Shown here in pieces: positions 28,536 to 37,471 of a stretch of DNA of 37,858 nucleotides (its first letter is position 1; every line of letters begins with the position of its first letter). The notes beneath the pieces were generated by a model that searched no databases, was not told the DNA's origin, and saw only the letters and a list, made by a program, of their open reading frames with translations. Source of the DNA: Streptomyces sp. A0958 (GTDB lineage: Bacteria > Actinomycetota > Actinomycetes > Streptomycetales > Streptomycetaceae). A program made the translations under genes and the position numbers. Location: NCBI RefSeq assembly GCF_004795035.1, contig NZ_SSBK01000049.1:1-37858 (forward strand), written 5' to 3'.

Positions 28536-28937
28536 ATGCAGAGCCTGAAGCTCACCGGACGTACCGAACCGGAGCCCGTCGATCCGTTCGAGGACGCCGC
28601 TCCCGACGCGTACGACACATTCGAGATGTACCGGGTCCTCTGCCCGGACTGCACACAGCCCATCGCACTGCTGGCCGACGAGGACGTGCTGCCGGAGCAC
28701 GCGCTGTGCCCGTCCCCGTGGAACCCGTTCGTGCTCACCGTGTGCGCCGGTACGGGGCGTGCGGCGGCCGGGGCGCGGCCCGCGGACGAGACGGCCGGGT
28801 CGCAGGAGCAGGAGACCGCGCTGCTGTTGACGCTCCCTCAGGGGCTCGACTGGAGGATGCAGCCGTTCTCGCACGCCGGTGGCGCCGGCTCCCGTCCGAT
28901 CAGGATGCCGAGGCAGCCGCGGCGCGAGGCCGCCTGA
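28536..28937 (+). CDS. Conserved-looking small protein with CPDC motif (DUF-type, Streptomyces)
   Basis: 133 aa from ATG 28536, preceded by GAGGGGGG. The frame starts 18 codons earlier at 28482, but the ribosome-binding site marks this ATG. The N-terminus is acidic. CPDC at about 36-39 and further cysteines at about 58 and 70 could bind a metal. PWNPFVLTVCAGTG and TALLLTLPQGLDWRMQPFSH look like structured segments, and the C-terminus is basic. No signal peptide or membrane helix. It is divergent from the Lrp/AsnC gene. I do not recognise a named family. Confidence 0.75.
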   Translation: MQSLKLTGRTEPEPVDPFEDAAPDAYDTFEMYRVLCPDCTQPIALLADEDVLPEHALCPSPWNPFVLTVCAGTGRAAAGARPADETAGSQEQETALLLTLPQGLDWRMQPFSHAGGAGSRPIRMPRQPRREAA

Positions 28938-29054
28938 GCCCGAGCCCGTCCGGCCGGGGTGCGCGAGCGGCCCGGCCACCGCGGAGAACCGGGTGAACAC
29001 TCGCCCGAATCGAACAGCCAGTGACCCGGCCGCGCCCTTCGGCGTTGGCCCGGT

Positions 29055-29369
29055 ATGACCCCGCCGCACTCCACAGCCGCCGGCCCCGGTCGCCGCAGGC
29101 TCGCCGCTCCGACCCCCGAAGAATCGGTTCCGCAACCCGGTTCCGTACCGGCGTCGCAGTCCGAACCGCCCCGCTCCACGCCGCGTCCGATGCCCCATTC
29201 GACCGATCCGCCGATCTACCGGGCGCTGCTGCGGCACTGGGAGAGCACCGGGCGGACCCTGCCGGGCCGCCATGACCAGGACTGGAACCGGGTCATGGCG
29301 ACGCCCGTGTGGTCGGACCGGCCGCTGCGGGTCAGCGGGACTCAGGGCCCGCGAGGTGACGGGCGATGA
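29055..29369 (+). CDS. Small hypothetical protein, overlaps the convergent acyl-CoA dehydrogenase gene
   Basis: 104 aa from ATG 29055. The first 50 residues are Pro/Ser/Arg-rich and probably disordered. The second half (PIYRALLRHWESTGRTLPGR, HDQDWNRVMATPVWSDRPLR) looks like a compact helical domain with conserved-looking Trp and Arg, similar in style to other short Streptomyces orphan proteins. An internal ATG at 29190 (MPHSTDPPIYRALL) could be the true start and would leave the structured part alone. Its last 38 nt overlap the 3' end of the minus-strand acyl-CoA dehydrogenase gene. No known function. Confidence 0.5.
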   Translation: MTPPHSTAAGPGRRRLAAPTPEESVPQPGSVPASQSEPPRSTPRPMPHSTDPPIYRALLRHWESTGRTLPGRHDQDWNRVMATPVWSDRPLRVSGTQGPRGDGR

Positions 29370-30504
29370 CCATCCGCTGAATCTGGTTGGTGCCCTCGAC
29401 GATCTGGAGCACCTTGGCCTCGCGCATGAGGCGTTCGGCGGGGAAGTCCTGCGTGTAGCCGTACCCGCCGAGCACCTGCACCGCGTCGACGGTCACCTGC
29501 ATCGCGGCGTCCGTGCAGAAGAGCTTGGCCATGGCGGCCTGGCGGGAGAAGGGGCGGCCGGCGTCCCTCAGCCGGGCGGCCTCCAGGTAGAGCGCCCGGC
29601 CCGCCTCGATCCGGGTGGCCATGTCGGCCAGCATGAACCGCAGCCCCTGGAAGTCCGCGATGGGGCGGCCGAACTGCTTGCGGCCGGTGGCGTAGCCGAG
29701 GGCCTCGTTCAGCGCGGCCTGGGCGACGCCGATGGCGCAGGCGGCGATGCCGAGCCGGCCGGAGTCGAGGGCGGACAGGGCGATCGCGAAGCCCTGGCCC
29801 TCCTCGCCGATCCGGCGCGCGTCCGGGACGCGTACGCCGTCGAAGTGGAGCTGGGCGGTGGGCGAGCCCTTCATCCCCATCTTCTTCTCGGGGACGGCCG
29901 CGCTCAGTCCGGCGGCGTCACCGGGGACCAGGAAGGCGGTGATGCCGCGCGGGCCCTCGACGCCGGTGCGGGCCAGCACGGTGTAGAAGTCGGCGATGCC
30001 GCCGTGTGTGATCCATGCCTTGGTGCCGGTGATGACCCAGTCGTCGCCGTCCCGTACGGCCTTCGTGCGCAGGGACGCGGCGTCGGAGCCGGACGCGGGC
30101 TCGGAGAGGCAGTAGGCGCCCAGCAGGCCGCCGGAGAGCATCGCGGGGAGGTGTTCGGTCTGCTGGTCCTTGGTGCCGTAGCCGGCGAGCGCGTGACAGG
30201 CCAGGGAGTGGACGCTGACGCCGAGGCCGACGGTGAGACGGGCGGCGCCGAGTTCTTCCAGGACCTGGAGGTAGACCTCGTAGGGCTGGTCGCCGCCGCC
30301 GTGGGCGGAGTCGTAGGGGAGCCCGAGCAGGCCGGACTCGGAGAGCAGGGTGAAGACCTCGCGGGGGAACCGGCCCGCTTCCTCCTCCTCGGCGGCCCGC
30401 GGCGTGATCTCCCGCTGGGCGATGTCGCGGACGAGTGCGATGAGCTGGCTGGACTCCTCGGTGGGCAGACGGCGTTCGACCCACTGCGGGGCACGGTCGG
30501 ACAT
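29332..30504 (-). CDS. Acyl-CoA dehydrogenase
   Basis: 390 aa from ATG 30504. FAD-dependent alpha,beta-dehydrogenation of acyl-CoA thioesters in fatty-acid or branched-chain amino-acid breakdown. The helical N-domain includes GLLGLPYDSAHGG. FAD/substrate motifs AYCLSEPASGSDA (about 128-140) and VITGTKAWITHGG (about 155-167) are intact. The C-domain has RKQFGRPIADFQ and VLGGYGYTQDFPAERLMREA, and ends with IVEGTNQIQR, where E370 is the predicted catalytic base. Standard length for the short/medium/branched-chain group. Single gene: 383 bp separate its start from the divergent chitinase. The 428-aa plus-strand frame over it is a shadow. Confidence 0.95.
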   Translation of the reverse strand: MSDRAPQWVERRLPTEESSQLIALVRDIAQREITPRAAEEEEAGRFPREVFTLLSESGLLGLPYDSAHGGGDQPYEVYLQVLEELGAARLTVGLGVSVHSLACHALAGYGTKDQQTEHLPAMLSGGLLGAYCLSEPASGSDAASLRTKAVRDGDDWVITGTKAWITHGGIADFYTVLARTGVEGPRGITAFLVPGDAAGLSAAVPEKKMGMKGSPTAQLHFDGVRVPDARRIGEEGQGFAIALSALDSGRLGIAACAIGVAQAALNEALGYATGRKQFGRPIADFQGLRFMLADMATRIEAGRALYLEAARLRDAGRPFSRQAAMAKLFCTDAAMQVTVDAVQVLGGYGYTQDFPAERLMREAKVLQIVEGTNQIQRMVIARHLAGPESR

Positions 30505-30887
30505 GACGGCGCTCTCCTCCCTGTCGGGCGTTGCGGCGGTCGCGCGCGAGGGGTGTGAGCGGCGCCGCCGGGGGATCTCCGGGCGATGCCCGAAATCACA
30601 GCTCCCCAGCCGATGTTGCCCTCCCGGATTACGAGAGGCGCAGGCAGGCGGCTGTGGCGGGTCGAGTATGCCCGATCGGACGGCATCCGTCATCGGTTGA
30701 CCGAACATACGGATCAGGGCCTGTGGGCGGCCGTGGAGATCATCGAGCTTGGTCCGAACCATTGACCCGACTGGTCTAGTCCACCTACCGTTCCCAGCGA
30801 ACCGACTTTCCGCGTTCATGCCAATTTCGTTCGAGCGCCGAAAGCCGGTCGTCCACTGGCACGTCCCCTCCCCCACGAGGAGCAACC
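30505..30887. promoter_or_regulatory. Divergent intergenic region between acyl-CoA dehydrogenase and chitinase
   Basis: 383 bp without a gene. The right third holds the chitinase promoter and its operators, listed separately, and an untranslated leader of about 90 nt ending in GAGGAG before the chitinase ATG. The left two thirds should hold the acyl-CoA dehydrogenase promoter, but no clear hexamer pair stands out. Confidence 0.6.
30750..30791 (+). promoter_or_regulatory. Chitinase promoter overlapped by chitinase-type direct repeats / DasR-like site
   Basis: TTGACC (30762-30767) and TACCGT (30786-30791) are 18 nt apart, a plausible sigma-HrdB promoter. Two 12-bp repeats, TGGTCCGAACCA (30750-30761) and TGGTCTAGTCCA (30772-30783), abut and lie inside it. 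They match the paired TGGTCTAGACCT-type direct repeats of Streptomyces chitinase promoters. The second, extended to ACTGGTCTAGTCCACC (30770-30785), closely resembles the DasR operator core ACTGGTCTAGACCACT. This predicts repression by DasR and induction by chitin breakdown products. Confidence 0.8.
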
Positions 30888-32162
<1,275 letters not shown>

Positions 32163-32175
32163 CGTCGTCGCGCCG

Positions 32176-32222
32176 GACCTGACGGGGCGGGGAGCCGGTC
32201 GGGCTCCCCGCCCCGTCAGGTC
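32176..32222. terminator. Strong hairpin terminator after the chitinase gene
   Basis: A perfect 21-bp stem, GACCTGACGGGGCGGGGAGCC (32176-32196, first 20 shown paired with 32202-32222), has a 5-nt loop, 13 nt after the stop. Being symmetrical, it may also stop transcription of the convergent small gene ending at 32265. Confidence 0.88.
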
Positions 32223-32264
32223 GCGTCCGGGGAGGCCGGAGCAGTGTCGTCGTGTCCGGGAAGG

Positions 32265-32414
32265 CTAGAGCAGGTGGAGCTGGGTGACGAGCATGGCGAC
32301 GACGACCACGAGCGTCCAGCCCAGGACGTGTTCCAGCAGCTTGGGGCCGTCGTCGGGCCCGCCCGTCCGGGCGCGGCGGCGGGCGGCGGTGAAGGTGGCG
32401 GCAGTCGCGCTCAT
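32265..32414 (-). CDS. SCO1431-family small membrane protein
   Basis: 49 aa from ATG 32414; the longer frame to 32516 is promoter-side sequence. The sequence reads MSATAATFTAARRRARTGGP, then DDGPKLLEHVLGWTLVVVVA and MLVTQLHLL: a short basic N-terminus, a conserved-looking GGPDDGPKLLEHVLGW block, and one membrane helix at the very end. This matches my memory of the SCO1431 family of Streptomyces micro-membrane proteins. Its function is unknown. It is the last gene of the conserved block before the sugar-uptake locus. Confidence 0.85.
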   Translation of the reverse strand: MSATAATFTAARRRARTGGPDDGPKLLEHVLGWTLVVVVAMLVTQLHLL

Positions 32415-32539
32415 GGCATCTCGTTCGGTCGGCCGGCAGTAGGTGTACCCAGCACCCGGCCGGGACCCGACCACAGTGCCAGCCCGAAGGGCCCCGGGGG
32501 TAGAGATGTCCGTCACTTCCCCTCAGGCCCGGGCGTGCC

Positions 32540-32683
32540 TCAGCGGACGCCGACGGCCGCGAGAGCCCTGCGCTGAGCGGTGTTCGGGTGCGCGGGGAAG
32601 TACAGGTAGCAGACACCGCCTGTGCCCGAAACCACACTGCCGCTCGCGTTGAGGCGCTTGGTGCGCAGCCAGATGGTCTCCAA
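32540..32683 (-). pseudogene. Possible C-terminal gene remnant (47 aa)
   Basis: A minus-strand frame, closed by TGA at 32540, reads LETIWLRTKRLNASGSVVSG then TGGVCYLYFPAHPNTAQRRA. It has balanced, protein-like composition, unlike the Arg/Pro-rich shadows around it. Just upstream, the frame is interrupted by a stop (TGA at about 32695). It looks like the tail of a longer protein whose front has been lost. The family is not recognised. Confidence 0.35.
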
Positions 32684-32712
32684 ATGGGAGGGCGCCGCAT
32701 ATCACGCGGCAC

Positions 32713-32860
32713 CCTCCTGCACGAACACGCACCTACACCGTCTTCGGCAACGCCGAGATCAAAGTCGACAACACCATGCGCCCCGTTGCGCCCCCGATCC
32801 GATGGTGCTGGTTGGGCCAGATCTTGATGCCGCCCGCTGTTTCCGGGGCGGGCAGAAGCT
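32713..32860 (+). pseudogene. Possible remnant of a GH2 beta-galactosidase-type gene
   Basis: The plus-strand segment at 32731 reads TYTVFGNAEIKVDNTMRP, which resembles the strand pattern of the C-terminal domain of GH2 beta-galactosidases (TYTVxGxGxIxVDxxxxP). After 32785 the similarity appears to continue only in another frame (DPMVLVGPDLDAA), implying a frameshift. No start, catalytic domain or proper end is present. This is recognition from memory over a short stretch, so it is tentative. Confidence 0.3.
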
Positions 32861-32937
32861 GATCGAGGCATGGGCTCCCCCTCGGCGTGGTGGCCGACCC
32901 CAAAAATTTGCGGATTTCTGATTCATTTTTGCGTAGA

Positions 32938-32949
32938 CACTGTACGGTG
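32938..32949. promoter_or_regulatory. Quasi-palindrome CACTGTACGGTG at the lacI-type gene promoter
   Basis: CACTGTACGGTG is palindromic at 10 of 12 positions around GTAC. It overlaps TACGGT (32943-32948), a candidate -10 that ends 8 nt before the ATG at 32957. No Shine-Dalgarno sequence precedes that ATG, so transcription may be leaderless. The placement suits autoregulation by the LacI-type protein. Confidence 0.4.
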
Positions 32950-32956
32950 TGTTGGC

Positions 32957-33976
32957 ATGAAGAAGAGGCTGATCGAAGTCGCAGAGTTTGCCGGTGTCAG
33001 CGAGGGGACCGTGCGCAGGGCGCTGAACGGCAGTCCGTTGGTGGCGCAGGCGACGCGGGAGCGTGTGCTGAGGGCGTTGGACGTCCTGGGGCTTCCCCGG
33101 CCGTCGGCGGTCGAGATGGAGCGGAGCCCGCTGATCGGCGTGGTGGTGCCGGATCTGCAGAACCCCGTCTTCCCGGCGTTCGCAGAGGCGATTGCGGGGC
33201 GCCTGAACAAGCGGGGACTGGTGCCCGCGCTCTGCACCCGCACCGCCGATGGCGTGTCGGAGGCGAACTACATCGAGATGCTCCTCGGGCAGAACATCGG
33301 CGGGATCGTCTTCATAGGGTCCAGCTATGCCGACGCGGGGCCGGAGCAAGGTAGGGCTCTGAAGTCCCGCGGGGTGCCGATGGTGCTGGTCAATCCCGCC
33401 GACGAGAACGACGGTTCGGTACAGATCAGTGCTGATGACGGCGATGCGGTGATGCAGTCGCTCACCCATCTGACGGCGGTGGGGCACGAGCGGGTGGGGC
33501 TGTTGATCGGCCCGTCGGGGCATGTGCCCTCAGCCCGTAAACTCGCGGCCTTCGCGGCCTTCTGGGGGGCTCGCGGGGTCGTCTCGAAGGGGTGGATGCC
33601 CCTGGTCGGGCACGCCCTGTTCTCGCTGGAAAGTGGAGCCGCCGAGACGGTGAGGCTGATCGGGCGCGGAGCCACCGCGATCGTTTGCGGCAGTGACGAG
33701 CTGGCATTGGGGGCCATCCGCGGGGCGCGTCGCCTGGGTCTCGACGTTCCCCGTGATGTATCCGTGACGGGCTTCGACGACTCGATGTTCATGGTGGCCG
33801 TCGATCCGCCCCTGACCACGTGCCGCCAGCCCGTGTCCCGCATGGCGGACGCCGCAGTGGAGGCGCTCACCCAGCAGATGAACGGGCAGACCCTCACACC
33901 TGGGATCACCCTCTTCCGAACCCAGTTGATCCTCCGTAACTCCACCGGCAGGCCCCACGCCCAGACAAGTCAGTAG
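32957..33976 (+). CDS. LacI-family transcriptional regulator of the sugar-uptake locus
   Basis: 339 aa from ATG 32957. The frame is open 29 codons further back, but the LacI headpiece begins exactly here. The helix-turn-helix and hinge are at residues 1-50: LIEVAEFAGVSEGTVRRALN, then a hinge-like region around LGLPRPSAVEME. The recognition helix reads SEGTVRRALNG where most family members have SxATVSRxLNG, so the operator may differ. The ligand domain (about 58-330) has IGVVVPDLQNPVFPAFAEAI, GIVFIGSS, GHERVGLLIGPSG, AIVCGSDELALGAI and VSVTGFDDSMFMVAVDPPLT. It probably represses the ABC genes 120 bp downstream and itself, released by the imported sugar. Confidence 0.92.
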   Translation: MKKRLIEVAEFAGVSEGTVRRALNGSPLVAQATRERVLRALDVLGLPRPSAVEMERSPLIGVVVPDLQNPVFPAFAEAIAGRLNKRGLVPALCTRTADGVSEANYIEMLLGQNIGGIVFIGSSYADAGPEQGRALKSRGVPMVLVNPADENDGSVQISADDGDAVMQSLTHLTAVGHERVGLLIGPSGHVPSARKLAAFAAFWGARGVVSKGWMPLVGHALFSLESGAAETVRLIGRGATAIVCGSDELALGAIRGARRLGLDVPRDVSVTGFDDSMFMVAVDPPLTTCRQPVSRMADAAVEALTQQMNGQTLTPGITLFRTQLILRNSTGRPHAQTSQ

Positions 33977-33994
33977 ATCTTTTGCGTTAGTTCA

Positions 33995-34025
33995 TTGACT
34001 TCTTACATTCACGACTCCTACATTC
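33995..34025 (+). promoter_or_regulatory. Candidate promoter and repeat upstream of the sugar ABC genes
   Basis: TTGACT (33995-34000) and TACATT (34019-34024) are 18 nt apart. The octamers TTACATTC (34003-34010) and CTACATTC (34018-34025) form a direct repeat with a 15-bp period inside this promoter. TTTTGCGT occurs just upstream (33980-33987) and also upstream of the LacI-type gene (32927-32934), so it may be a shared site. Confidence 0.5.
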
Positions 34026-34095
34026 TGCGTGTCCGCTGTAGCTGAGGGCGACGGAGTCCACAGACGCGGGTGCATCGTAGGAAGGCTGATCTGTC

Positions 34096-35451
34096 ATGGC
34101 TGGTATCCAGAGCCGCCGCCGGCTCATCGCCGCAGGCATAGCCTGCGTTCTCTCCGCAGGGCTCGCCGCATGCGGTGGAGAGTCCTCGTCCGCCGGTGGG
34201 GACGGCATCGTGACTATCACGGTGAACGGCATGCCGCCGAAGACGCAGCCGGTGGACCGCAAGTACTTCGAGGAGGATCTGAAGGCCTTCGAGAAGGAGC
34301 ACCCCAAGATCAGGATCGATGCCCGCGAGGGCCAGATGGACCCCAAGACCTTCTCGGCGAAGCTGGCCGGGGGTCAGCTCGAAGACGTCTACTACGTGTA
34401 CTTCACCGACCCGGCGGGGCTGATCCAGCGCCGCCAGGGCGCTGACATCAGCGAGTACGTCAAGGACATGCCGTACTACAAGGACCTCAAGCCGGAATTC
34501 CTACAGGTGTTCACCGGACCGGACGGAAAGATCTACGGCCTGCCGAACGGTCAGTATTCCCTGGGGCTTGTCTACAACCGCGACCTGTTCAAGAAGGCCG
34601 GCCTTGACCCGGACAACCCTCCTGCGACGTGGGGCGAGGTCCGGGCCGCGGCCAAGAAGATCAGTGCCCTGGGGAACGGCACGGTCGGCTACGCCGACTA
34701 CAGCAAGAACAACCAGGGCGGCTGGCACTACACCGCATGGGTGTACTCCATGGGCGGCGACATCGCCGTGCGGCAGGAAGGCAAGTGGAAGGCCGCCTTC
34801 GACAGCGACGCGGGGCGCGAGGCACTTCAGATGCTGCATGACATGCGCTGGACTGACAACACCATGGGCTCACGTCAGCTGCTGCAGATCGAAGACGCTC
34901 AGAAGATGATGGGCGCGGGCAAGCTCGGTATGTACATGGCCGGCCCGGACAACATCCCCACCATCGTCAAGCAGTTCGAGCGCACGTACGAGGAGTACGG
35001 GGCCGCGGCCATGCCCGGCCAGGCGACCCTCGGCGGCGGCAACGGCTTCATGTTCAACCCGAAGAACTCGCCGGAGAAGATCAAAGCCGGCATCGAGTGG
35101 ATCCAGTGGAAGTACCTCAACCCGGACCGCACCGCGTTCGAGGACAAGCGCGCCTCCTCCAGCGACGTACCCATCGGGCTGCCGCTGGACCGCCTGTTCA
35201 CCGGGCAGGCCGAGACCAAGCGGGATGCCGCCCACGCCAAGTACGCCAATGTGCCGACGAAGAACTACGAACCGTTCATCGAGCGCAACGGGAAGATCGA
35301 CCAGAAGGTCGAGCCGCCGAACGCCCAGCAGATCTACACCGTCCTGGACGGAGTGATGCAGGCGGTGCTCACCAAGAAGGACGCGGACATCGACCAGCTC
35401 CTGAAGGATGCGGCCAAGAAGGTCGACAGCATCCTCGCGACGGTCAAGTGA
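34096..35451 (+). CDS. Sugar-binding lipoprotein of a carbohydrate ABC importer
   Basis: 451 aa from ATG 34096 with GGAAGG upstream. A type II signal peptide (RRRLIAAGIACVLSAGLAAC) has the lipobox LAAC and lipidated C26. The mature protein is a family-1 solute-binding protein (MalE-type): an N-lobe with FEKEHPKIRIDAREG, a hinge strand LPNGQYSLGLVYNRDLFKKA, and a GGWHYTAWVYSMGGDIA segment rich in aromatics for sugar stacking. The C-lobe includes FMFNPKNSPEKIKAGIEWI. It sits outside the membrane and delivers an oligosaccharide or monosaccharide to the two permeases that follow directly. Substrate unknown; the adjoining CBM-bearing secreted protein suggests breakdown products of a polysaccharide. 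Confidence 0.93.
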   Translation: MAGIQSRRRLIAAGIACVLSAGLAACGGESSSAGGDGIVTITVNGMPPKTQPVDRKYFEEDLKAFEKEHPKIRIDAREGQMDPKTFSAKLAGGQLEDVYYVYFTDPAGLIQRRQGADISEYVKDMPYYKDLKPEFLQVFTGPDGKIYGLPNGQYSLGLVYNRDLFKKAGLDPDNPPATWGEVRAAAKKISALGNGTVGYADYSKNNQGGWHYTAWVYSMGGDIAVRQEGKWKAAFDSDAGREALQMLHDMRWTDNTMGSRQLLQIEDAQKMMGAGKLGMYMAGPDNIPTIVKQFERTYEEYGAAAMPGQATLGGGNGFMFNPKNSPEKIKAGIEWIQWKYLNPDRTAFEDKRASSSDVPIGLPLDRLFTGQAETKRDAAHAKYANVPTKNYEPFIERNGKIDQKVEPPNAQQIYTVLDGVMQAVLTKKDADIDQLLKDAAKKVDSILATVK

Positions 35452-35452
35452 C

Positions 35453-36394
35453 ATGGCGGCTCCGACCCTGGCCAGGGCACCCGAGCGCACCACCGAGCCC
35501 CAGAAGGACAGCAAGCGCCTCGTCAGGCGCCGGCGCCGCATACGCGAGAACCTCACCGCCTACGTGTTCCTGGCGGCAGGGCTGATCTGCTTCGCCCTGT
35601 TCTCCTGGTACCCGATCGTGCGGGGGCTGCTGCTGGGATTCCAGCAGGTCAACTTCTCCCAACCCGCCACCTGGGTGGGCTGGGAGAACTACCAGCGCCT
35701 CTTCGACGATCCCCTGTTCACCACCGCGTGGAAGAACACCGGCTACTTCACGCTGCTCGCACTGGTCTTCGGCTTCGCCGCACCGTTCGCGACCGCGGTC
35801 GTCCTCAACGAGTTCCGGCACGCCCGGTCCTATCTGCGGATGACGGTCTATCTGCCGGTGATGCTCCCGCCGATCGTGACGATGCTGCTGTGGCGCTGGT
35901 TCTACGATCCGGGCCCGGGCCTGTTCAACAACGTCCTGAAGATCTTCCACCTGCCGGCACAGCAATGGCTGGAGTCGGAACACCTCGCCATGGTCTCCCT
36001 GGTCCTGGTCTCGACTTGGGCCAACATGGGCACCACCACCCTGATCTACCTAGCCGCCCTCGGCTCCATCCCGGGCGAGTTGTACGAGGCGGCCGAGCTC
36101 GACGGAGCGACGATCCGCCAGCGGCTGACCCACGTGACCATCCCGCAGATGCGGTTCATCCTGATGATCACCCTGCTTCTACAGGTCATCGGCACTATGC
36201 AGGTCTTCATCGAACCGTTCGTGCTGACCGGCGGCGGTCCGGACGACGCCACGGTCACGGTCCTGCTGCTTCTGTACCGCTACGCGTTCATCTACAACGA
36301 CTTCGGCATGGCCAGCGCGATGAGCACGGTGCTCTTCCTCGTCCTTGGCGTCTTCGCCGCCGTCTACCTGCGGCTGAGCCGTAGCAAGGGCTGA
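35453..36394 (+). CDS. Sugar ABC transporter permease (MalF/UgpA-like)
   Basis: 313 aa from ATG 35453, one nucleotide after the previous stop, so translation is coupled. A basic cytosolic N-terminus (about 1-32) is followed by six membrane helices: about 36-58, 95-120, 128-150, 180-200, 230-250 and 285-305. The EAA loop that contacts the ATPase reads ELYEAAELDGATIRQRLTHV, then TIPQM. GWENYQRLFDDPLFTTAWKN is the typical first periplasmic loop of MalF-type subunits. It pairs with the next gene as a heterodimer. Confidence 0.95.
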   Translation: MAAPTLARAPERTTEPQKDSKRLVRRRRRIRENLTAYVFLAAGLICFALFSWYPIVRGLLLGFQQVNFSQPATWVGWENYQRLFDDPLFTTAWKNTGYFTLLALVFGFAAPFATAVVLNEFRHARSYLRMTVYLPVMLPPIVTMLLWRWFYDPGPGLFNNVLKIFHLPAQQWLESEHLAMVSLVLVSTWANMGTTTLIYLAALGSIPGELYEAAELDGATIRQRLTHVTIPQMRFILMITLLLQVIGTMQVFIEPFVLTGGGPDDATVTVLLLLYRYAFIYNDFGMASAMSTVLFLVLGVFAAVYLRLSRSKG

Positions 36395-36405
36395 GAGGAG
36401 CCATC

Positions 36406-37284
36406 ATGTCCACATCGCGTACCCTCATCGCCCCCGGCGAGATGAACCGGCGCACCGGGCGCGTCCTTTACCGCTTCGTCCTCGTCCTGACGGTAGTCGG
36501 TTTCACCCTCGGGTTCGTTTTCCCGCTCTACTGGATGGCCAGCGGAGCTCTCAAGTCTTCCGCGGAGCTGGCCGACCCGAACCCCACGCTGCTGCCGCAT
36601 TCCTGGCATCCGGAGTCCTACAGCGAGGCGTGGACCAACGTCGGCCTGGGCCAGTACTTCCTGAACACCGCACTGCTGGCCGTCGGCGCCTGGCTGATCC
36701 AGCTCGTCGTCGACGTGGCCGCCGCCTACGCACTGTCGAAACTGCGACCGGTGCTGGGCAACGTCGTCCTCGGCATGATGCTCGCCACACTGATGCTGCC
36801 CGTTTCCGCACTGCTGGTGCCGACCTACCTGACCGTCACCGACATCCCGCTGCTCCACATCAACCTCATCAACACCCCCTGGGCGATCTGGCTGCCGGCC
36901 TGCGCCAACGCCTTCAACATCTTCATCCTCAAGCGATTCTTCGACCAGATCCCCGGCGAACTCCTCGAATCCGCACGCATGGACGGCGCAGGCCCCTTCC
37001 GGGTGCTGCGCTACGTGGTACTGCCGCTGTCCAGGCCGGTACTCGCGGTCGTATCCATCTTCGCGGTCGTCGGAGTCTGGAAGGACTTCCTGTGGCCGCT
37101 GCTGGTCCTTCCCGACCCGGCACGCCAACCGATCACCGTGGCACTCAACCGTCTCGCCGAGTTCATGCCTGCCAACCAGCTCCTGGCCGGCATGGTCATG
37201 GCCTCCATCCCGCTGCTGGTCATCTTCCTCATCTTCCAGCGGCACATCATCGCCGGTCTGACCGCGGGCAGCCTCAAGGGCTGA
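36406..37284 (+). CDS. Sugar ABC transporter permease (MalG/UgpE-like)
   Basis: 292 aa from ATG 36406 with GAGAGGAG upstream, 11 bp after the first permease. Six membrane helices are visible: about 20-45, 85-108, 118-140, 155-175, 205-225 and 255-275. The EAA loop reads ELLESARMDGAGPFRVLRYV then VLPLSRP. LGQYFLNTALLAVGAWLIQL and KDFLWPLLVLPDPARQPITV are typical of MalG-like subunits. No ATPase gene follows; in Streptomyces such importers usually share the global ATPase MsiK. Confidence 0.95.
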   Translation: MSTSRTLIAPGEMNRRTGRVLYRFVLVLTVVGFTLGFVFPLYWMASGALKSSAELADPNPTLLPHSWHPESYSEAWTNVGLGQYFLNTALLAVGAWLIQLVVDVAAAYALSKLRPVLGNVVLGMMLATLMLPVSALLVPTYLTVTDIPLLHINLINTPWAIWLPACANAFNIFILKRFFDQIPGELLESARMDGAGPFRVLRYVVLPLSRPVLAVVSIFAVVGVWKDFLWPLLVLPDPARQPITVALNRLAEFMPANQLLAGMVMASIPLLVIFLIFQRHIIAGLTAGSLKG

Positions 37285-37471
37285 AACACCCCACCCCGCA
37301 CTGTCCCGGCACGCGTACCTCCCCTTCGACCGGCACGCGCACCCCTCACGGTCCTGTGTACCGGCCACTCACCGCCGTTCCTGGGCTCCCCCTGCCCAGC
37401 GGCACATCCAGCCGGCACCCGCCGGCCACCCCCAGGGCTGAGCCGCCCCTGCACCGGAAGGACACACAGCT

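Larger units (their letters stand above)
32415..32956. other. Gene-poor junction with sequence debris, between conserved block and sugar-uptake locus
   Basis: About 540 bp without an intact gene. It contains a minus-strand 48-codon end fragment (32540-32683), a plus-strand GH2-like scrap near 32713-32800, and an AT-rich patch (32898-32935, unusual here) that leads into the LacI gene promoter. The mixture of short decayed coding-like stretches in both directions suggests past insertion and deletion at this point. Confidence 0.5.

Noticed and set aside
29272..30558. 428-codon plus-strand frame over the acyl-CoA dehydrogenase
   Set aside because: Antisense shadow of a gene with intact FAD and catalytic motifs.
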